The notes under the pieces were generated by a model. That model was not told where the DNA came from, did no database searches, and saw only the letters and a program-made list of their open reading frames with translations. The translations under genes were made by a program, and so were the position numbers. A stretch of DNA of 64,000 bases from Juglans regia. Taxonomy: Eukaryota > Streptophyta > Magnoliopsida > Fagales > Juglandaceae. This document shows, one piece after another, positions 21,326 through 34,344 of the stretch. The stretch's first letter is position 1. Every line of letters starts with the position of its first letter. The stretch spans positions 28,992,724-29,056,723 of the forward strand of contig NC_049908.1 in assembly GCF_001411555.2 (NCBI RefSeq), given 5' to 3'.

Positions 21326-24300
21326 TCTTAAAAAAATATAATCATTTTAAGTAAACGAAAAATGATTTATAAGTTTGTTTATTAACACCCTGATCATCAA
21401 CGTATCATTTATATATATATATATATAAATATATATATATATAAGTTAATGTTATAAATATTAACGTTTTAATCGCTTCTTATATTTCTATAACGAGTTT
21501 CACAAAAACTAATTGCGTATTTTAACAGCTTCTTGGATTTGCTTAGTTTGCTCAATAATGAGCTTGGAATTTTTTTTTTTTAGGCCTCAATTGTATTCGT
21601 AACTCATCTCAACCTTATTACAACTTTTTCAAATTTTCACACAAAATATAATAAACAATTTAACTTTTTCAAATTTCAAAACAAATTTTTTAAATTTCCA
21701 TACAAAATATAATAAATAATTCAATTTTTATTCTACTATTCACAAATCATCTCAACTCATCTTTAAATTCAAACCACTTCTTAATCTTGGTACGTATAGA
21801 CTCTAGACATGTTACCTAATTAAGTACAATAATCTCACATGTATGAGTCAAAAGTGGGATGAAATACCCTTGTTATAAAAATCAATGATGTTTTGAGCTT
21901 TCAAAAATCCAAACTGATAATATAGCCACCACTAATAAATGTTGCTCAGTTCAATGCCATAGAACCAGGAAAGACTTGCTCAGCACATGAGATCTTATTT
22001 ATTTATTTATTATTTCCTCACCCACAAGAGGAATGTTGGAGTTCACCCGACACGATGAAAAGTGTTAAGAATATGAAAGTGAAGCTATTTAAAGAATCAA
22101 GACAAACGACCAGCTTGCTTCTTCAAAATATAATTGGTTTGCAGCTAGAGTGGCAGAAACTTATCCCGGCCCACTTCATATCGAACCAAGCACTCTTGGC
22201 TGTTCGTGAGCTCTTGGCAATATAAAACAAAATCCAGCCATGCATGCATGCATGCCTCTTGCTACCATATCAAAAGGTTAAGGTGGTGCTTAGCTGAACG
22301 AATCCAGTGCTCCAAATCCCATAGAATTACAAAATCATTAAGTTTGGCTTGAACTGCCAGACTCAACCAATGCGCATGAACTTGCATTTATCTACTGATT
22401 ATGTACTTCGTGGTATTTCCTAAACTGAATGCATCACTCAACTTCATCTTGCATAGTGAAGAAGTTGATGATTTTTATTGTTCTAAAATATTAGTAAATA
22501 TTCTCTAGATGGAAAAAGGGAAATAGCACGCATCTCCTATAACAACTCCTACCACAGATCAATCAATAAATCCATCAACTCGGGTAGTCAAAATATTATT
22601 TAAGTTCAGTTTTTTGCTCATTATCATAACATGGTTGACATCTTAGGTGATACCAAAACCATTTTATACATACATGTTAACACCTCTTAACACAAATCCA
22701 TCAACCAATCCAGCAAACCAAGTATTTTGAATATTAATTCGACACCATAGTTATATTATAGGTCTATATTTAATACTATATCTTTGATTCATTGTCATTA
22801 TTGATCTATATATTAGGTGATACCAATACCTTTTTATCCGGATTTCTCAAGCTATATGCATGAGGGCCATGTACTAATATCACATGCTTGCTTACCACTC
22901 TTCTTACCTCATCCCAATGCCAACCCATCTCCATAGACTTGTCAGGTGATGAGTTCATTCTTTAAGTAGCATGTGTATTTTTCAAAATGCTTCTATTGAC
23001 TTAAATATGGATTTCATCTCAAAACTAGAAATTAGAACATCCTCATTGACTTGACTAAATTCATATTCAAAATTTAGCTAATATCACAATTTTTTACATT
23101 CACCTATTCCAGTTAAATTCAATCAGCACATTGGATTATCCATTCACTCTCTATATAATAATAAAATATTATTTATTTAATATTTTTTATTTAATTTATT
23201 TTTATCACATTTTATAGTTCTACAAATTAAATGTTAATAATAATTATATTCTAATTAAATTAATATTAAAAAATCATATTTTCAAAAGTCATTTAATGCT
23301 AATAACAAAAAATATTTGATTAAAACTCATCTAAATTTCTATCTAAATTTCTTAATTACAAACCAAATAGTATTTTTGCTTGGAGTGAGAAACTAGTATT
23401 TTTAATATTTGATAAACCAATAGTAGTCTTCTATTTTTGGCCAAGCACTGTAGCTGAAATCCAAATTATTTTAGATATACCCAACCCAATGTGGGGTCTT
23501 TTTGGCACAAATTATCCAAATTTTGACTATCCTTCTCATTTGGCCAAATCAATGAGGATGCTCTTAAAAACCTAAGTTTTACATACCAAATCAAAAAGCT
23601 AAATTCAAAACTTAACTTTTGAAAACAACAAAATCAAAATATATCTACAACACAAACTCAATCAACCTAAATTTATTGAAAATCATAGAGAGAGAGAGAG
23701 AGATATATATATATCTATCGGTGATTGAGAATGAAGAAAGGTTGGCCTTGACGACAAATCACAAAGAAGAGGGATTTGCAAGAGGTTGGAGTTCAGAAGC
23801 TTTAATGGGAGTTAAACAAAAGAAGAAGAGGCCCTCAGCTTACGGTTAGGGTTTAGAACAAAAAATAATAAAAGGGATCTCGGTCAACCGGGAGAAGAGA
23901 AGAGAATGGAGAGAGAGAGAGAACGAACACGGAGAAGAGATGCAAAGAGAAGGAAGATGCTGCCGAATGAAACACACTGTTTCATCACCCCCAAAATGTT
24001 CCATTTCATTAAAATCCCTTCCTTCTCCGTAGATCCCACTTTCCTTTCATTTAAATCCCCTTCCCGCTTGCATGCTCAGCCAACCCTTTCATTTAAATAA
24101 AATGATTTAACATCCAGGTGGATGGTTGGTGCACGATTCGTCCCCTAAATCAGCTGCATTCAAATTTTTCCTGGTAAATATGGGTGTGTGTTTATTGGTT
24201 TGCTTTGGTTTGTACCATCCTGGTAGCTAATTTTTGTACTTTTTTTCCATCATGGTTTAAGACATGAGTTTCTAATTTATCAATAAGAATCGTAGTCTAA

Positions 24301-25440
24301 AAACAACTCCGATTATGATCCTGAGAGAGAGTTAACTCCAGCTTCATTTCGTTTGATCGGTATCAAAATGGAGTCGGAGTTCCCATTCGGAATAAGGTTT
24401 TTTTTTTTTTTTTTTTCCATTTTCTTGCCCACTCCAACTTGCACTTTCTTTCCCATTTTGTTACCTACTCGCACTTTCCAAGCATCCAAATAAAGACTAA
24501 GAGATTTTTACACTATTTAAATAACCAGAGCCTCAGATTTCAAATATAACAATAGATTCAAGGCAATAATTAAAATACGGAAACGGAATATGGACGTTGT
24601 TACTTTCAACTAGTTTATCTCTCAGTCTCTCCTTCGTTGATTCAATCCTTTGAGTCAAAAGATCGATAATCTTTGCTTTTTCTATAACAATCTTTGATGA
24701 GATGTTGAAATGGTTCTTCACCCCATTCCTAGACAATAACAAGAGCAAAAATCAATATGTCAAGAACGAGAGACTCAAAAAAGAGAAGGCAAGGTTGAGA
24801 GAGAGAGAGAACAAAGAAGCAAAGGCAACCAAGTAGAGAGAAAAATCAAAATGACAATAGGGGTTGAGGATGAACAAAAGAGATGTAGAGTTAGTTGAAG
24901 GAGATAAATATATGGAAGGAACAAAACGGTGTCATATATAGAATGACCATTAGACTACTCGACCTTCTAAAATTTATGTTATAACATAAAATATGGAGTA
25001 TTACTATTATGTCACCTCAATTATACCACCCATCTTTCTCCACTGAAATGGTGTCATGGTTTATTAATATATATATATATATATATATTCAAAATAAAAT
25101 GGCGATTAAAAACATGGTTACATCAATAGGACAAAGTGAGCAATATAACTGGGGCAGCATAAAAATATTTCTCTAAAATGTATTAAATATAACTATTGAA
25201 GTCGGAGTCTTGTTGAACTTCAAACTCCGATTCCGACCATTTTAGGTGTCGGGAGTCCGACTCCAATTCTGAATTTCGATTTTTCTGATTCTGTTGGAGT
25301 TGAAATCGGAGTGAGCATCGGACGGACGGAGTTGGAGGGGCCGAATTTTTGCCCGGGTGGGTGGGGGCTCCGGCTGACTATCCGGTTGTGCTCTGTCGAC
25401 AAAACGATGATTTATATGGCAACGTTCCGGAAAGTTTTAT
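21326..25440. other. Intergenic DNA with MITE-like repeats and microsatellites
   Basis: I find no supported gene. AT microsatellites lie at about 21408-21442 and 25063-25090. About 21585-21780 starts GGCCTCAATTGTATTCG and has AACTCATC-rich ends, and it is related to the MITE at 41247-41598. About 23690-24000 and 24780-24900 are GA-rich. About 25205-25400 contains repeated CTCCGA/TCGGAG words. The short ORFs at 23619-24100 are GA-repeat translations and unconvincing. Confidence 0.6.
23035..23563. repeat. MITE-like element with GAGCATCCTCATTG ends
   Basis: The left end reads GAACATCCTCATTGACTTG. The right end is the inverse, CCAAATCAATGAGGATGCTC. The interior is AT-rich and non-coding. A degenerate relative of the end (GCATTCTCATTAAATTAGC) occurs near 63729. 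A target-site duplication was not clear, so the superfamily is open. Confidence 0.6.
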
Positions 25441-25665
25441 AGCCGTTACAAGCAGCTCCTCCATATTAATCTAACGGCTCACACTTCTCTTAATTCAAAC
25501 TTGAACTGAATCAAAACCCTCCATCTTCGTTAAACGTAAAGCACCAACTCTGTGTCTGTCTCTGTCTAGATCTCTTTCACGCTCAAGCTCTCGTAGATCT
25601 TCCCTTCTCTTTAATCTCTTCCTCTCTCTCTCGGAGATCTACAATCTTGCTTTGGATTTGAAGCC
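25441..25665 (+). promoter_or_regulatory. Likely 5' leader / proximal promoter of the kinesin gene
   Basis: This stretch before the kinesin ATG is pyrimidine-rich (CTGTCTCTGTCTAG, CTTCCTCTCTCTCTC), as many plant 5' leaders are. The initiation context is AAGCCATGG, which is favourable. No transcription start can be placed from sequence alone. Confidence 0.45.
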
Positions 25666-26014
25666 ATGGATGGTACTCTCTCTCTCTCTCTCTCTCTCCC
25701 TCTCCATGGTTAATTACTTTTTTTTTTTTTTTTTTCTCGAATCGATTTGTTTAAAATGCGAAAAATCGGTGTTTTATATAATCAGATCGAACCGTGGAAA
25801 TGGTCTCAGAAAACTGTGATTATTTCGCATCTAATTGTGATTTGAAGCCTTCGCCGCCATCTCCTTCAGGTTCAAGTTTGCTTTTACTTCTTTTCTTCAA
25901 TGTTGGAAAATAAGATGAGTTCTCGAGCAAATCTGTGTTTAATTAAAGCCCGAGCAGCATTGTGTGAAAAATATTTTTGCCTTCTTCTGTTCTGTTATCA
26001 TTTCATTTTTGTTC

Positions 26015-26060
<46 letters not shown>

Positions 26061-26422
26061 TTAATTTTTTAAATGCAAGAAAATGTTGCTCTGAGGTTTG
26101 TCTGTTTTGGTTTGAGTTCAAACCCTAGGGGGGATTCAACCTCTGACTCGGGTTAGTTTTTGTCTGTTTCTTTATTTTAATTTTTTCAGAATTCATTAAA
26201 ACATTAACTTCAAGTTCTGCTTACATTTCAGATCAAGAAACTCAAACTTGTGACAAAGGTTAGGCCTTTTCTATTATTATTTCTGTTCTTTACCAAGAAA
26301 ATGGCTTATTAATAGAGAAAATTCAAGAAATATAGATTCAACGTGTTTGGATTTTTCTTTTCTTCAGAGCAAACTCTAGAGACTGAAACTAGCGAGTCAG
26401 GCATTGATGACGGTTTGTATTT

Positions 26423-26465
<43 letters not shown>

Positions 26466-29183
26466 TTTGTTATTTAAAAATGCATTAAATTGGGTATTTA
26501 GATTTCCACAGCCTGCTTAACATTAAGCCATAAAAATTCATTTGTGATGTTTTTGTTTAAAACATCTTTATCTTTATGGCATCTGGAGCATGGAAGTGCC
26601 ACAACAAGGTCATTTCGTTTAAACTAATAGTTTGATTGCTGAAAAATGTGAAATAAAATTCTATGTTCCTTGGGGTTATTGTTCCCTGAAAGTTAGAATT
26701 GCTTCAATCTGCCGTGCTAGATAAAAGTTAAGTGGCGATTAATGTTGAAATTAAAATGATATGTGTTATATATACACGTTTGAAATATTTTTCAACGACT
26801 GGATGTAGTAATTATTTGACTTCTATAATTTTTGCTTTATTCTTATAAAAAATAATGATTATAGTTTTTTGTTTTATTAATTGGGATGGCTTTGAAATAT
26901 TTCTTTAGAACAAACTGAGGGAAATTCTAATTTCCCGGATGAGAATAGCTTGTCAAATGGAATCCAAGAAACTTCTCCAGACCCGGGACAGACACTTCCC
27001 ATATTGCAGAAAATCGTATATTTGAGCACCAAAGTGCAGGTAAATTTAGTTACAACCAATTCCCTTTATGTTTATGAGAAATCAAAGTTTGAATAGAAAA
27101 TATAATTTTTTAAAGTTACTTATAAAATAACATTTTTTTTAAATTAGATCTTTCTAATATTAGTGACCATAAGAACTTGCCCATCTATGTGTTTGGCTTG
27201 GTTAAAATTTCATCATAGTTTCTTAGCTACCAAACTTTGGTCTTGATTTGTATTAGAAGACTTTTGTACTGTTTGTTTGTCACTTGATTCTGCTCTTCAT
27301 GTTTCAGGATCTGAAGAAAGAGCACACTATCCTATCTGATCAAGTGAAGCTCACTACAGATTCTTTCCCTGGCCTTGAAGTTCAGAACACTCTTCGTCTT
27401 CTAAGTGAGCCTTCAATACTGATTCATGAAATCTTTGTTCCAACCCTTTTTCTCGATCAAGATGTAATGTGTTGTCCTGCTGCCTTGTGTGGTATATTAG
27501 GTATTGATTATGAGCGTTTAAAGAAGAAGTACGCTGAGGAGTCATCTGATCGTAAGAGGCTTTACAATGAACTAATTGAGCTTAAAGGCAATATCAGGGT
27601 CTTCTGCAGATGTAGACCATTAAACGAAAATGAAATTACTGATGGGTGTACCTCCGTTGTTGAATTTGACTCATCTCAAGATAATGAGCTGCAGGTCATT
27701 TGCTCTGATTCTTCAAAAAAGCAATTTAAGTTTGATCATGTCTTTAGGCCTGAGGACAACCAAGGTACCTTGGAAATAACTGATGATTCTGTCACTGCTA
27801 AAAAATAAAATTTTCTGATCATGTTAATGGAAAGATAATCTAATGGATTTTAATTTTTTGAATTTTTCTTCTGGGATTTTACAATATGCAGATGCTGTTT
27901 TCGCTCAAACTAAGCCTGTCGTTGCTTCGGTGTTGGATGGGTATAATGTCTGCATATTTGCCTATGGACAAACTGGAACGGGGAAGACATTTACAATGGA
28001 GGGAACACCTGAAGATAGGGGAGTAAACTACAGGACACTAGAGGAGTTGTTTCGGATTTCTGAAGAGAGAAGTGGCATTATGAGATATGGATTGTTTGTT
28101 AGCATGTTAGAAGTTTACAATGAGAAGATACGGGACCTACTGGTTGAAAACGCCCATCAGCCTGTAAAGAAGTGAGTTCTTCTCAACTTTATTATCTACT
28201 GACTTGGCCTTGCAACTTTCATTTGAGTCAGATGACTAATTTGATTATTACAAACTGTGGTGCTACCAAAATATATTGCATTGCCAGATGAAAAATTATG
28301 CATCAGAAAAGAATAGTATTATCGCCAGGACTGTGGACTTGGATGATGATTACCATAATGAGCTCGAAGAATGGATGTCATAGTTACCTATCAAAAAAAA
28401 AAAAAAGAATGGATGTCATAGTTATCTCTTAAGCTTAACCAGCAGCCATATCACTGATTGACCTTATAGAACTCCCCCCAGCTACTATATTGTCTTAGAA
28501 ACTAATCCAAGAGATTTTTTCATGATTTATAAGGTGATTTTATTGGATATTTAATGTTGTGTGAATGAAGATTGGAGATAAAGCAAGCAGCAGAGGGAAC
28601 ACAGGAAGTCCCAGGACTCGTTGAAGCTCGTGTTTATAGTACTGAGGATGTTTGGGAAATGCTGAAGTCTGGAAGCCAAGTGAGATCTGTTGGGTCTACC
28701 AATGCTAATGAGCTCAGCAGCCGTTCTCACTGGTAAATTTTGCACCCTTGGTTATCTTGATTTCTCTTCTTTTATATCTGTCTATGATTTTAAGAAAAAG
28801 AAAGAGAGAATCTCAATAAAAACTCATCTATAGAACTTGAGCACTCACTCCTTTGAATTTTATAATGGGAATGAATATTATAATGTGTTTTGATGCTGTT
28901 ACGGTGCAGTCCTTGTGTTAGATATATTCCTTTTATTGTCGTATCGACCGAATTTTCTTTTACTGTAGCTTGTTGAGAGTGACAGTTAAGGCAGAAAATT
29001 TAATAAATGGACAGTGCACAAAAAGTCATCTTTGGCTTGTAGACTTGGCTGGTAGTGAGCGTGTGGGGAAGACTGAAGTTGAAGGTGAAAGATTGAAAGA
29101 ATCTCAGTTCATTAATAAATCCCTCTCAGCGCTTGGTGATGTTATTTCTGCCCTCGCTGCAAAAACAGCTCACATTCCTTACA

Positions 29184-29234
<51 letters not shown>

Positions 29235-31018
29235 CTCACACATGTTTATCAATCTTCCATTGACATATGATATCTGATGTTTTTATTTTTTGAAATCAGA
29301 AACTCCAAGCTTACTCATATGCTGCAAAGCTCTCTAGGTTAGTATTTTTTTCACTATCATATCATATTAGTTAATTGCGACACAATCCATGAGGATTGGT
29401 TATGCTGCTAATCCTACGGTCCTGGAATCACCAGGATCAGCTGCTCAATATCAAAAAGAAAGAAAATAAAAATTAATATTCTGATTGAAAACTTTCATGT
29501 GTTTCGAATCTTTCGATATTCTTTCTTTATCAACTCCCATGCCAACTGAAGCTTGAATTGTAGGAGGAGATTGCAAAACCCTGATGTTTGTCCAGATCAG
29601 CCCAAATGCAGCGGATCTAGGAGAAACTCTTTGTTCACTGAATTTTGCCAGCCGAGTCCGTGGAATCGAGAGTGGCCCTGCTCGCAAACAGGTGGACATA
29701 AACGAGCTTTTCAAGTACAAGCAAATGGTAAGTTGAAATGGCCCCCCTTCTACTCATCATCCCTACACTACCCACCACACTTGTTTTTTTAACTTTTTAA
29801 TTTAATTTTTTTGTTTTATTTTGGCTAAACTAAAGGAATTCTTCTACTCATCATCCCATACAACACACATTTGCTAAGGGAAAAACAAAATTAAAAAATC
29901 AAGTGTAGTGTGTGGTGTAGGAATAATGAGTAGAATTTTTCTTGTTCAATAAGTCAAGTTTTGAAAAAGCTGACTTTCTTTGTAGTTTTGGATTTGCTTA
30001 TGTAAGATTTTTAAAACTAACAGGCAGAAAAGCTCAAGCATGATGAGAAGGAAACAAAGAAATTACAGGATAACTTGCAGTCTGTGCAGTTAAGGCTTTC
30101 TGCCAGAGAACATATCTGCAGGAATCTTCAAGAGAAGGTAGCTACTTTTCTCTAAGTAGAAGTTATTAACTTACTGATTTTTTCTACTTGTTGATTCTTG
30201 ACCGGTTTCAACTGGGTTTTTAACAGGTTCGAGACCTTGAGAACCAACTGGCAGAGGAAAGGAAAACCAGACTAAAACAGGAAAATAGAGTTTTGTCTAC
30301 CAGTTCTGCTCAGCTGTCAGCATTGTCATCTTTAAAACAAGCAGCACAGAAGTCTATGACAGAGAAGAAGCCACCATTGGGTCCTTCAAAGCTGAGGTTG
30401 CCACTGCGAAGAATTACCAATTTCCTGCCCCCACCATCTCCGAAACCACCCAGAAAGACTGGCTCAACCACTTCTATCGTCCCAGCTTCAACTGCTGGAA
30501 AAGAGAACTTTTACAAGACAACAATGGTGGCAACAAACAGTAAAAGCCTCATGAAACCAAGACGGTTTTCTGTTGCCGTGAGGGCACCTCCTCTTTCAAC
30601 AACAACAACAACAACAACACAGGTTCTTCAGCCGAGGAGACGGGTATCCATTGCTACCCTCCGCCCGGAATCCAGCTCTTACATGACAACACCACTCCAC
30701 TCCTCTGCATCTCGATTCAAACATAGTAGTGCAATAGGCAGGCAGTCATTTGTGAGGGACCCACGGAAGGCACGATATTCTAGGATGTTCTCTCCATTGC
30801 CAGAGTCAAGAAGAGCAGTAGAGACAACCCCGACTGCCTTGAGGAGCAGTAGTAAGTTTATGGGGAGTCCCCCAACACATGCCGGTTCATCGCAATTGAG
30901 GAATCCAACAGTTGTTGCACTACAACGGAAGGCATTGGTGTGGAGTCCACTGAAGTTGAGAAGCTTGAAAACTAACAGGAAACCCTCATTATTGCCTTCT
31001 CGGCCCTCTATGCAATAA
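25666..31018 (+). CDS. KIN14S: Kinesin-14, KIN-14S-like
   Basis: Fourteen coding exons join in phase to 806 residues: 25666-25672, 25786-25869, 26232-26258, 26368-26412, 26909-27039, 27308-27404, 27501-27764, 27892-28171, 28571-28732, 28969-29184, 29300-29337, 29564-29727, 30024-30137, 30227-31018. The motor spans about residues 161-486 with P-loop GQTGTGKT (244-251), switch I SSRSH (361-365) and switch [10 protein letters not shown] (389-396). The neck ([11 protein letters not shown]) precedes the motor, the hallmark of kinesin-14, a family of usually minus-end-directed microtubule motors. Residues about 500-570 are coiled coil, and the tail (570-806) is basic and Pro/Ser-rich. The N-terminus (1-98) is acidic and unlike known domains. 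All introns are GT-AG except intron 10 (29185-29299), whose donor reads GC. The KIN-14S assignment rests on overall layout. Confidence 0.9.
29745..29945. repeat. MITE (family A) in kinesin intron 12
   Basis: The ends CTTCTACTCATCATCCCTAC and AATAATGAGTAGAATTTTTC are inverted relatives of each other and of the element at 14236-14465. An extra copy of the left end occurs internally at about 29836-29860, suggesting a nested or duplicated end. It lies inside an intron and does not disturb the splice sites at 29727 and 30024. Confidence 0.65.
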
Positions 31019-32424
31019 TGAAACCATGGCTTCTTCACAGCTCATACAGTCTTCAAATATCGTATTCTTTTGTTAGTTCTCTTTTGGATATTAGTGCAAA
31101 TGCACGCTGGTTGCTTACCAATGAGATTGAACTGCATTTTCTGTCCCCCCCCCCCCCCCCCGTATATCAAGCATTTTCTTAACCTTCATGTATCTCCTAC
31201 TGTTCTGCTTAACTTGTATAAGTTTTTTTTTCCTTGTATCTAATGCAAGGATTTTCTTAGTTGGTTGAAAACTTAGAAGCTCATGTACAATCTTCTGTGC
31301 TCACCAGCTAACAAAAGGGGAGAAAAGTGGTTATAGTACAACAGAATATGATGATAAATTTTCTCTTGGTAGATTGCTGGAGGACCGACCAACTGGGAAT
31401 TAGACCACAGGTTACAAAAACACCCTAAAACTACTGTCAAACTTTCGAAAACACCAAACCGTTGCGTTATTAGAGTCTTGATCATATTTATTTTGAGTAA
31501 AGTTAGATTAAGTTCTAAAGTGTGTAAATCTCGCGCATTTTCTTTGAAAAAAATAGGATTTACTGTTAAAAAAAATAATTTTTTCACGTGGATCTTAGAC
31601 TTTTAGATGTATTCATTTTTTTCAAAACAAGTGCACGAACTTGTACATTAAAAAATTGTAAATATCATTTCTCCCTATGAGCGGTGCTACTCTACCCTAC
31701 CACTCATATCTACCCACTGCAAGTTACCACTAGGCCAAAATCAGCTTTTCATTTTTTTTTAATGTTTTTATTCATATTTTTTTATCATTTTAAAACATTT
31801 TTAAAAAATATAAAAATATATCAATACACTAATCTTTAACTATTAAGTAAAGAAAAAAATTTAAAAAAATTAAAATATATAAAATAGCATTATTCTTCTC
31901 CCTATTATGTACGAGGGTTTCAGAAAAAACTCATTTTTCGCTATGTGATATGATTTTGACAAAAATAGGTGTATGTGATATGATTTTGACAGTCAAATCT
32001 CTGGTTAGATTGATGTAAATTTCAACTTTTTTAGTAATATGAAATACTTCAATTTAAGTGCAAAACACGGATAATTGCGAAGTGGATTAGTCCTTAGCAT
32101 TTAAGGATGAGAATTAAAGTAACAAAAGAATAATGCCCGAGTTTAAAATAAAAGTAGCCGTTGTGCTTACGTTTTCGGAAGATAAGAGTCGACCGTTGGA
32201 ACAACATAGATCCGTTAAAAGAGTTTATGTCGTAACCACCCGTTTTGACTCCTCCACTTCGGAAACGGACTGAGTAAAAAAGCAAAGGAAAAGAAGAGTT
32301 TGAGAGAGACAGAGAGCGTGTGCGTAGCTGAAAGTAATCGACTTCCTATCTCTGGGTCACTCATGGGGGGGCATATAGAGAAATAGGTTTGAGACCCACT
32401 TCGGGTTTTCTTCAGTACTGCAAA
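31019..32424. other. Intergenic: kinesin 3' end to TANGLED1 5' end
   Basis: I see no gene here. A 16-base poly-C run lies at about 31146-31161. About 31520-31650 resembles the inverted-repeat element at 14985-15165, and 31740-31900 is AT-rich repeat related to 4085-4260. The last 130 bases before 32425 are purine-rich (GAGAGAGACAGAGAG at about 32300) and probably hold the TANGLED1 leader. The genes are head-to-tail, about 1.4 kb apart. Confidence 0.5.
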
Positions 32425-33144
32425 ATGGTAGCGAGAACCCCACCAAAGCAGACGAAAATGGCAGCGCCTCTCAATCCGGTCCTACTCAGAGAAACTGTAA
32501 AAAAGGTAGAATACATCATCCTCTGATTAATTAATGGAAAACGATACAATATAAAAATCATTTTGCTTTCCTAGAAAAACGATCTTTTCTTTTAGCTGTT
32601 GATTGATCAATGTGTATTTGTCCAAATCCTCTATACTAATGTAACAAGAAAACTTGGTTATCGAATTTAATGGTATCTCGTGTTTGAATCAATGAAAAAT
32701 CAGCTCCATTTAACCTATACGACTCAAAAGCTCATGTTTCTTTCCATTTCCTTCATTTTCTCGGCGGACGATCTTCTTTCAAACTGATGGGTTTCCATGT
32801 ACTGATGGGTCTGTGAAGGTGGATAGGTGTATGGCTAGGTTGCAGGAGCTGCAGTATACCGTGACAGGCGGGACAAAGGTGATCTCCGGGGTGAGTCTCA
32901 GCCCTCGAAGTACCAGAGGCTATCTGAGGACTAGTCTCAGATGCAAGCAAGAGTCTGTAAGGTACACACTTGTGTCTGCGTCGGTTTTGTTTGTTTATCT
33001 GAAACACAGTTTTCTTTTGTTTTTTTTCTTATTTTCTTTAGCAATACTCTAAACGTGTTCTTCTGGGTTTTTTTCCCATGGATTTACAGGATCAAGAATG
33101 CTGCTTCCAAGATATCTCCAGGGAAGTTTCCAGCTCCTCAATCA

Positions 33145-33185
<41 letters not shown>

Positions 33186-34344
33186 AGACGCGCCCACACA
33201 TTGAATAAATTAGAGACAGTAGTTTTCATCTGTCGGGAATTGTCCCAAAATGTGAACTTAGGACTCCCTTTGGTTGCTTAGAAAGCGGAGGAAAATAACA
33301 TTTTTTTTCCTCGTAGGTTTTTTTTTGGATTTCCTAAAGAAAATAACTCGAGTTGAATACGTTGTAATAAGCCCATTTGTGTTGAGAATACATTTTCTTG
33401 GTTATCAAACAAAAAAATTACCCAATTCTCCTTTCTTTCATATAGTTTTGACAAAACCAAAGCCGAGGACTAGTTGGATATGACAACCTTAATGTTTCCT
33501 AACAGGGGAGTGGCGCAGGATGTCATTACCAGCAATGCTTGTAGGAGAAACAGTTGGAGAAATTCTACAAGCAAGCCAATTTGCGAGAGAAATAGCAGCA
33601 GCAGTTGCCAACAAAACCACCCTTGAAGATCCAAAAACTCCGGTAACTCATCGGAGAAACCAGAAGCCACAACTCGAAAACACGGAATTAAGGAGCAGAA
33701 GAAAGAGGGAGAAGCAAAACAAGCTGCAATTAATTCGATCGGAGTCTGATTCACCATCACTCCAAAGGGCTCGATCACGAATCAACTTCAAGGTTTCTTC
33801 ACCTCCAAAGGTCAGAGAACTGGGAAAAGAAAACAAACGATACTTGGCAAATAGGGTATCCCCAAAGAATAGGCCGTGGGTGAAAAAGACCGTTCTATTC
33901 CCTAACCCATTGTTCCTGTCTACAGCTTCTGCAAAGCAACAGAATTTCTGCAAGACAGGGTCTCCTGTTATAGCAAGAAACAAAGAGACACCACATAAGT
34001 TCTTGATTAAGTCCCCATCCTCGGCTTCTTCCAAGTTTCAAGTCAAGATCAAGAGCCCGCCGGTGGTGGGGTCTCTTTCTCCGACAAGGCCTAAGAGCTT
34101 GACCCAGAAGTCACCAAAGATGTCAGCTGCCTTGAAATTTCGCCGGTCTTTCTCTCCTTCAAGACTGGCAACCAGATTGGCGTCTCCATTGAGGAGCACA
34201 AAGGGTGTCCGTTCTTTCTCTCCTTCAAGACTGGCAACCAAATTGGCGTCTCCAATGAGGAGTAGGAAAGGAGGTGCCCAAAAGAGTGATGGGCTAATGA
34301 GTGGATTGAGACAGCGTCCAACTTTGACAACAATGCGATTATAA
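32425..34344 (+). CDS. TAN1: TANGLED1 microtubule-binding protein
   Basis: Four exons (32425-32505, 32819-32961, 33090-33148, 33506-34344) join in phase to 373 residues. The N-terminus ([73 protein letters not shown]) and the block [19 protein letters not shown] match my memory of plant TANGLED. TANGLED is a basic protein that marks the cortical division site and guides the phragmoplast to the right plane of division. The rest is basic and Ser/Pro-rich ([28 protein letters not shown]). The tail holds two tandem 22-residue copies beginning [10 protein letters not shown]. At 373 residues it is shorter than the roughly 470 I recall for Arabidopsis TAN1. I saw no further exon, but one cannot be excluded. 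Confidence 0.92.
34147..34278 (+). repeat. 66-bp tandem duplication inside TANGLED1 exon 4
   Basis: Two adjacent 66-base units (34147-34212 and 34213-34278) both begin CG(G/T)TCTTTCTCTCCTTC. They encode [16 protein letters not shown] and [20 protein letters not shown] blocks in frame. The unit is rich in Arg, Ser and Pro, so the copy adds basic tail sequence. Confidence 0.9.

Noticed and set aside
23619..24100. Two short plus-strand ORFs with GA-repeat text
   Set aside because: They consist largely of Arg/Glu low-complexity sequence and show no splice structure or family resemblance.
31146..31162. Poly-C run
   Set aside because: A homopolymer in intergenic DNA. Its length may be unreliable and no feature depends on it. 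The same applies to the poly-G run at about 56358-56371.
32425..34344. Kinesin and TANGLED1 as one transcription unit
   Set aside because: They have separate starts, 1.4 kb of repeat-containing DNA between them and no shared frame. Plant polycistrons are exceptional.
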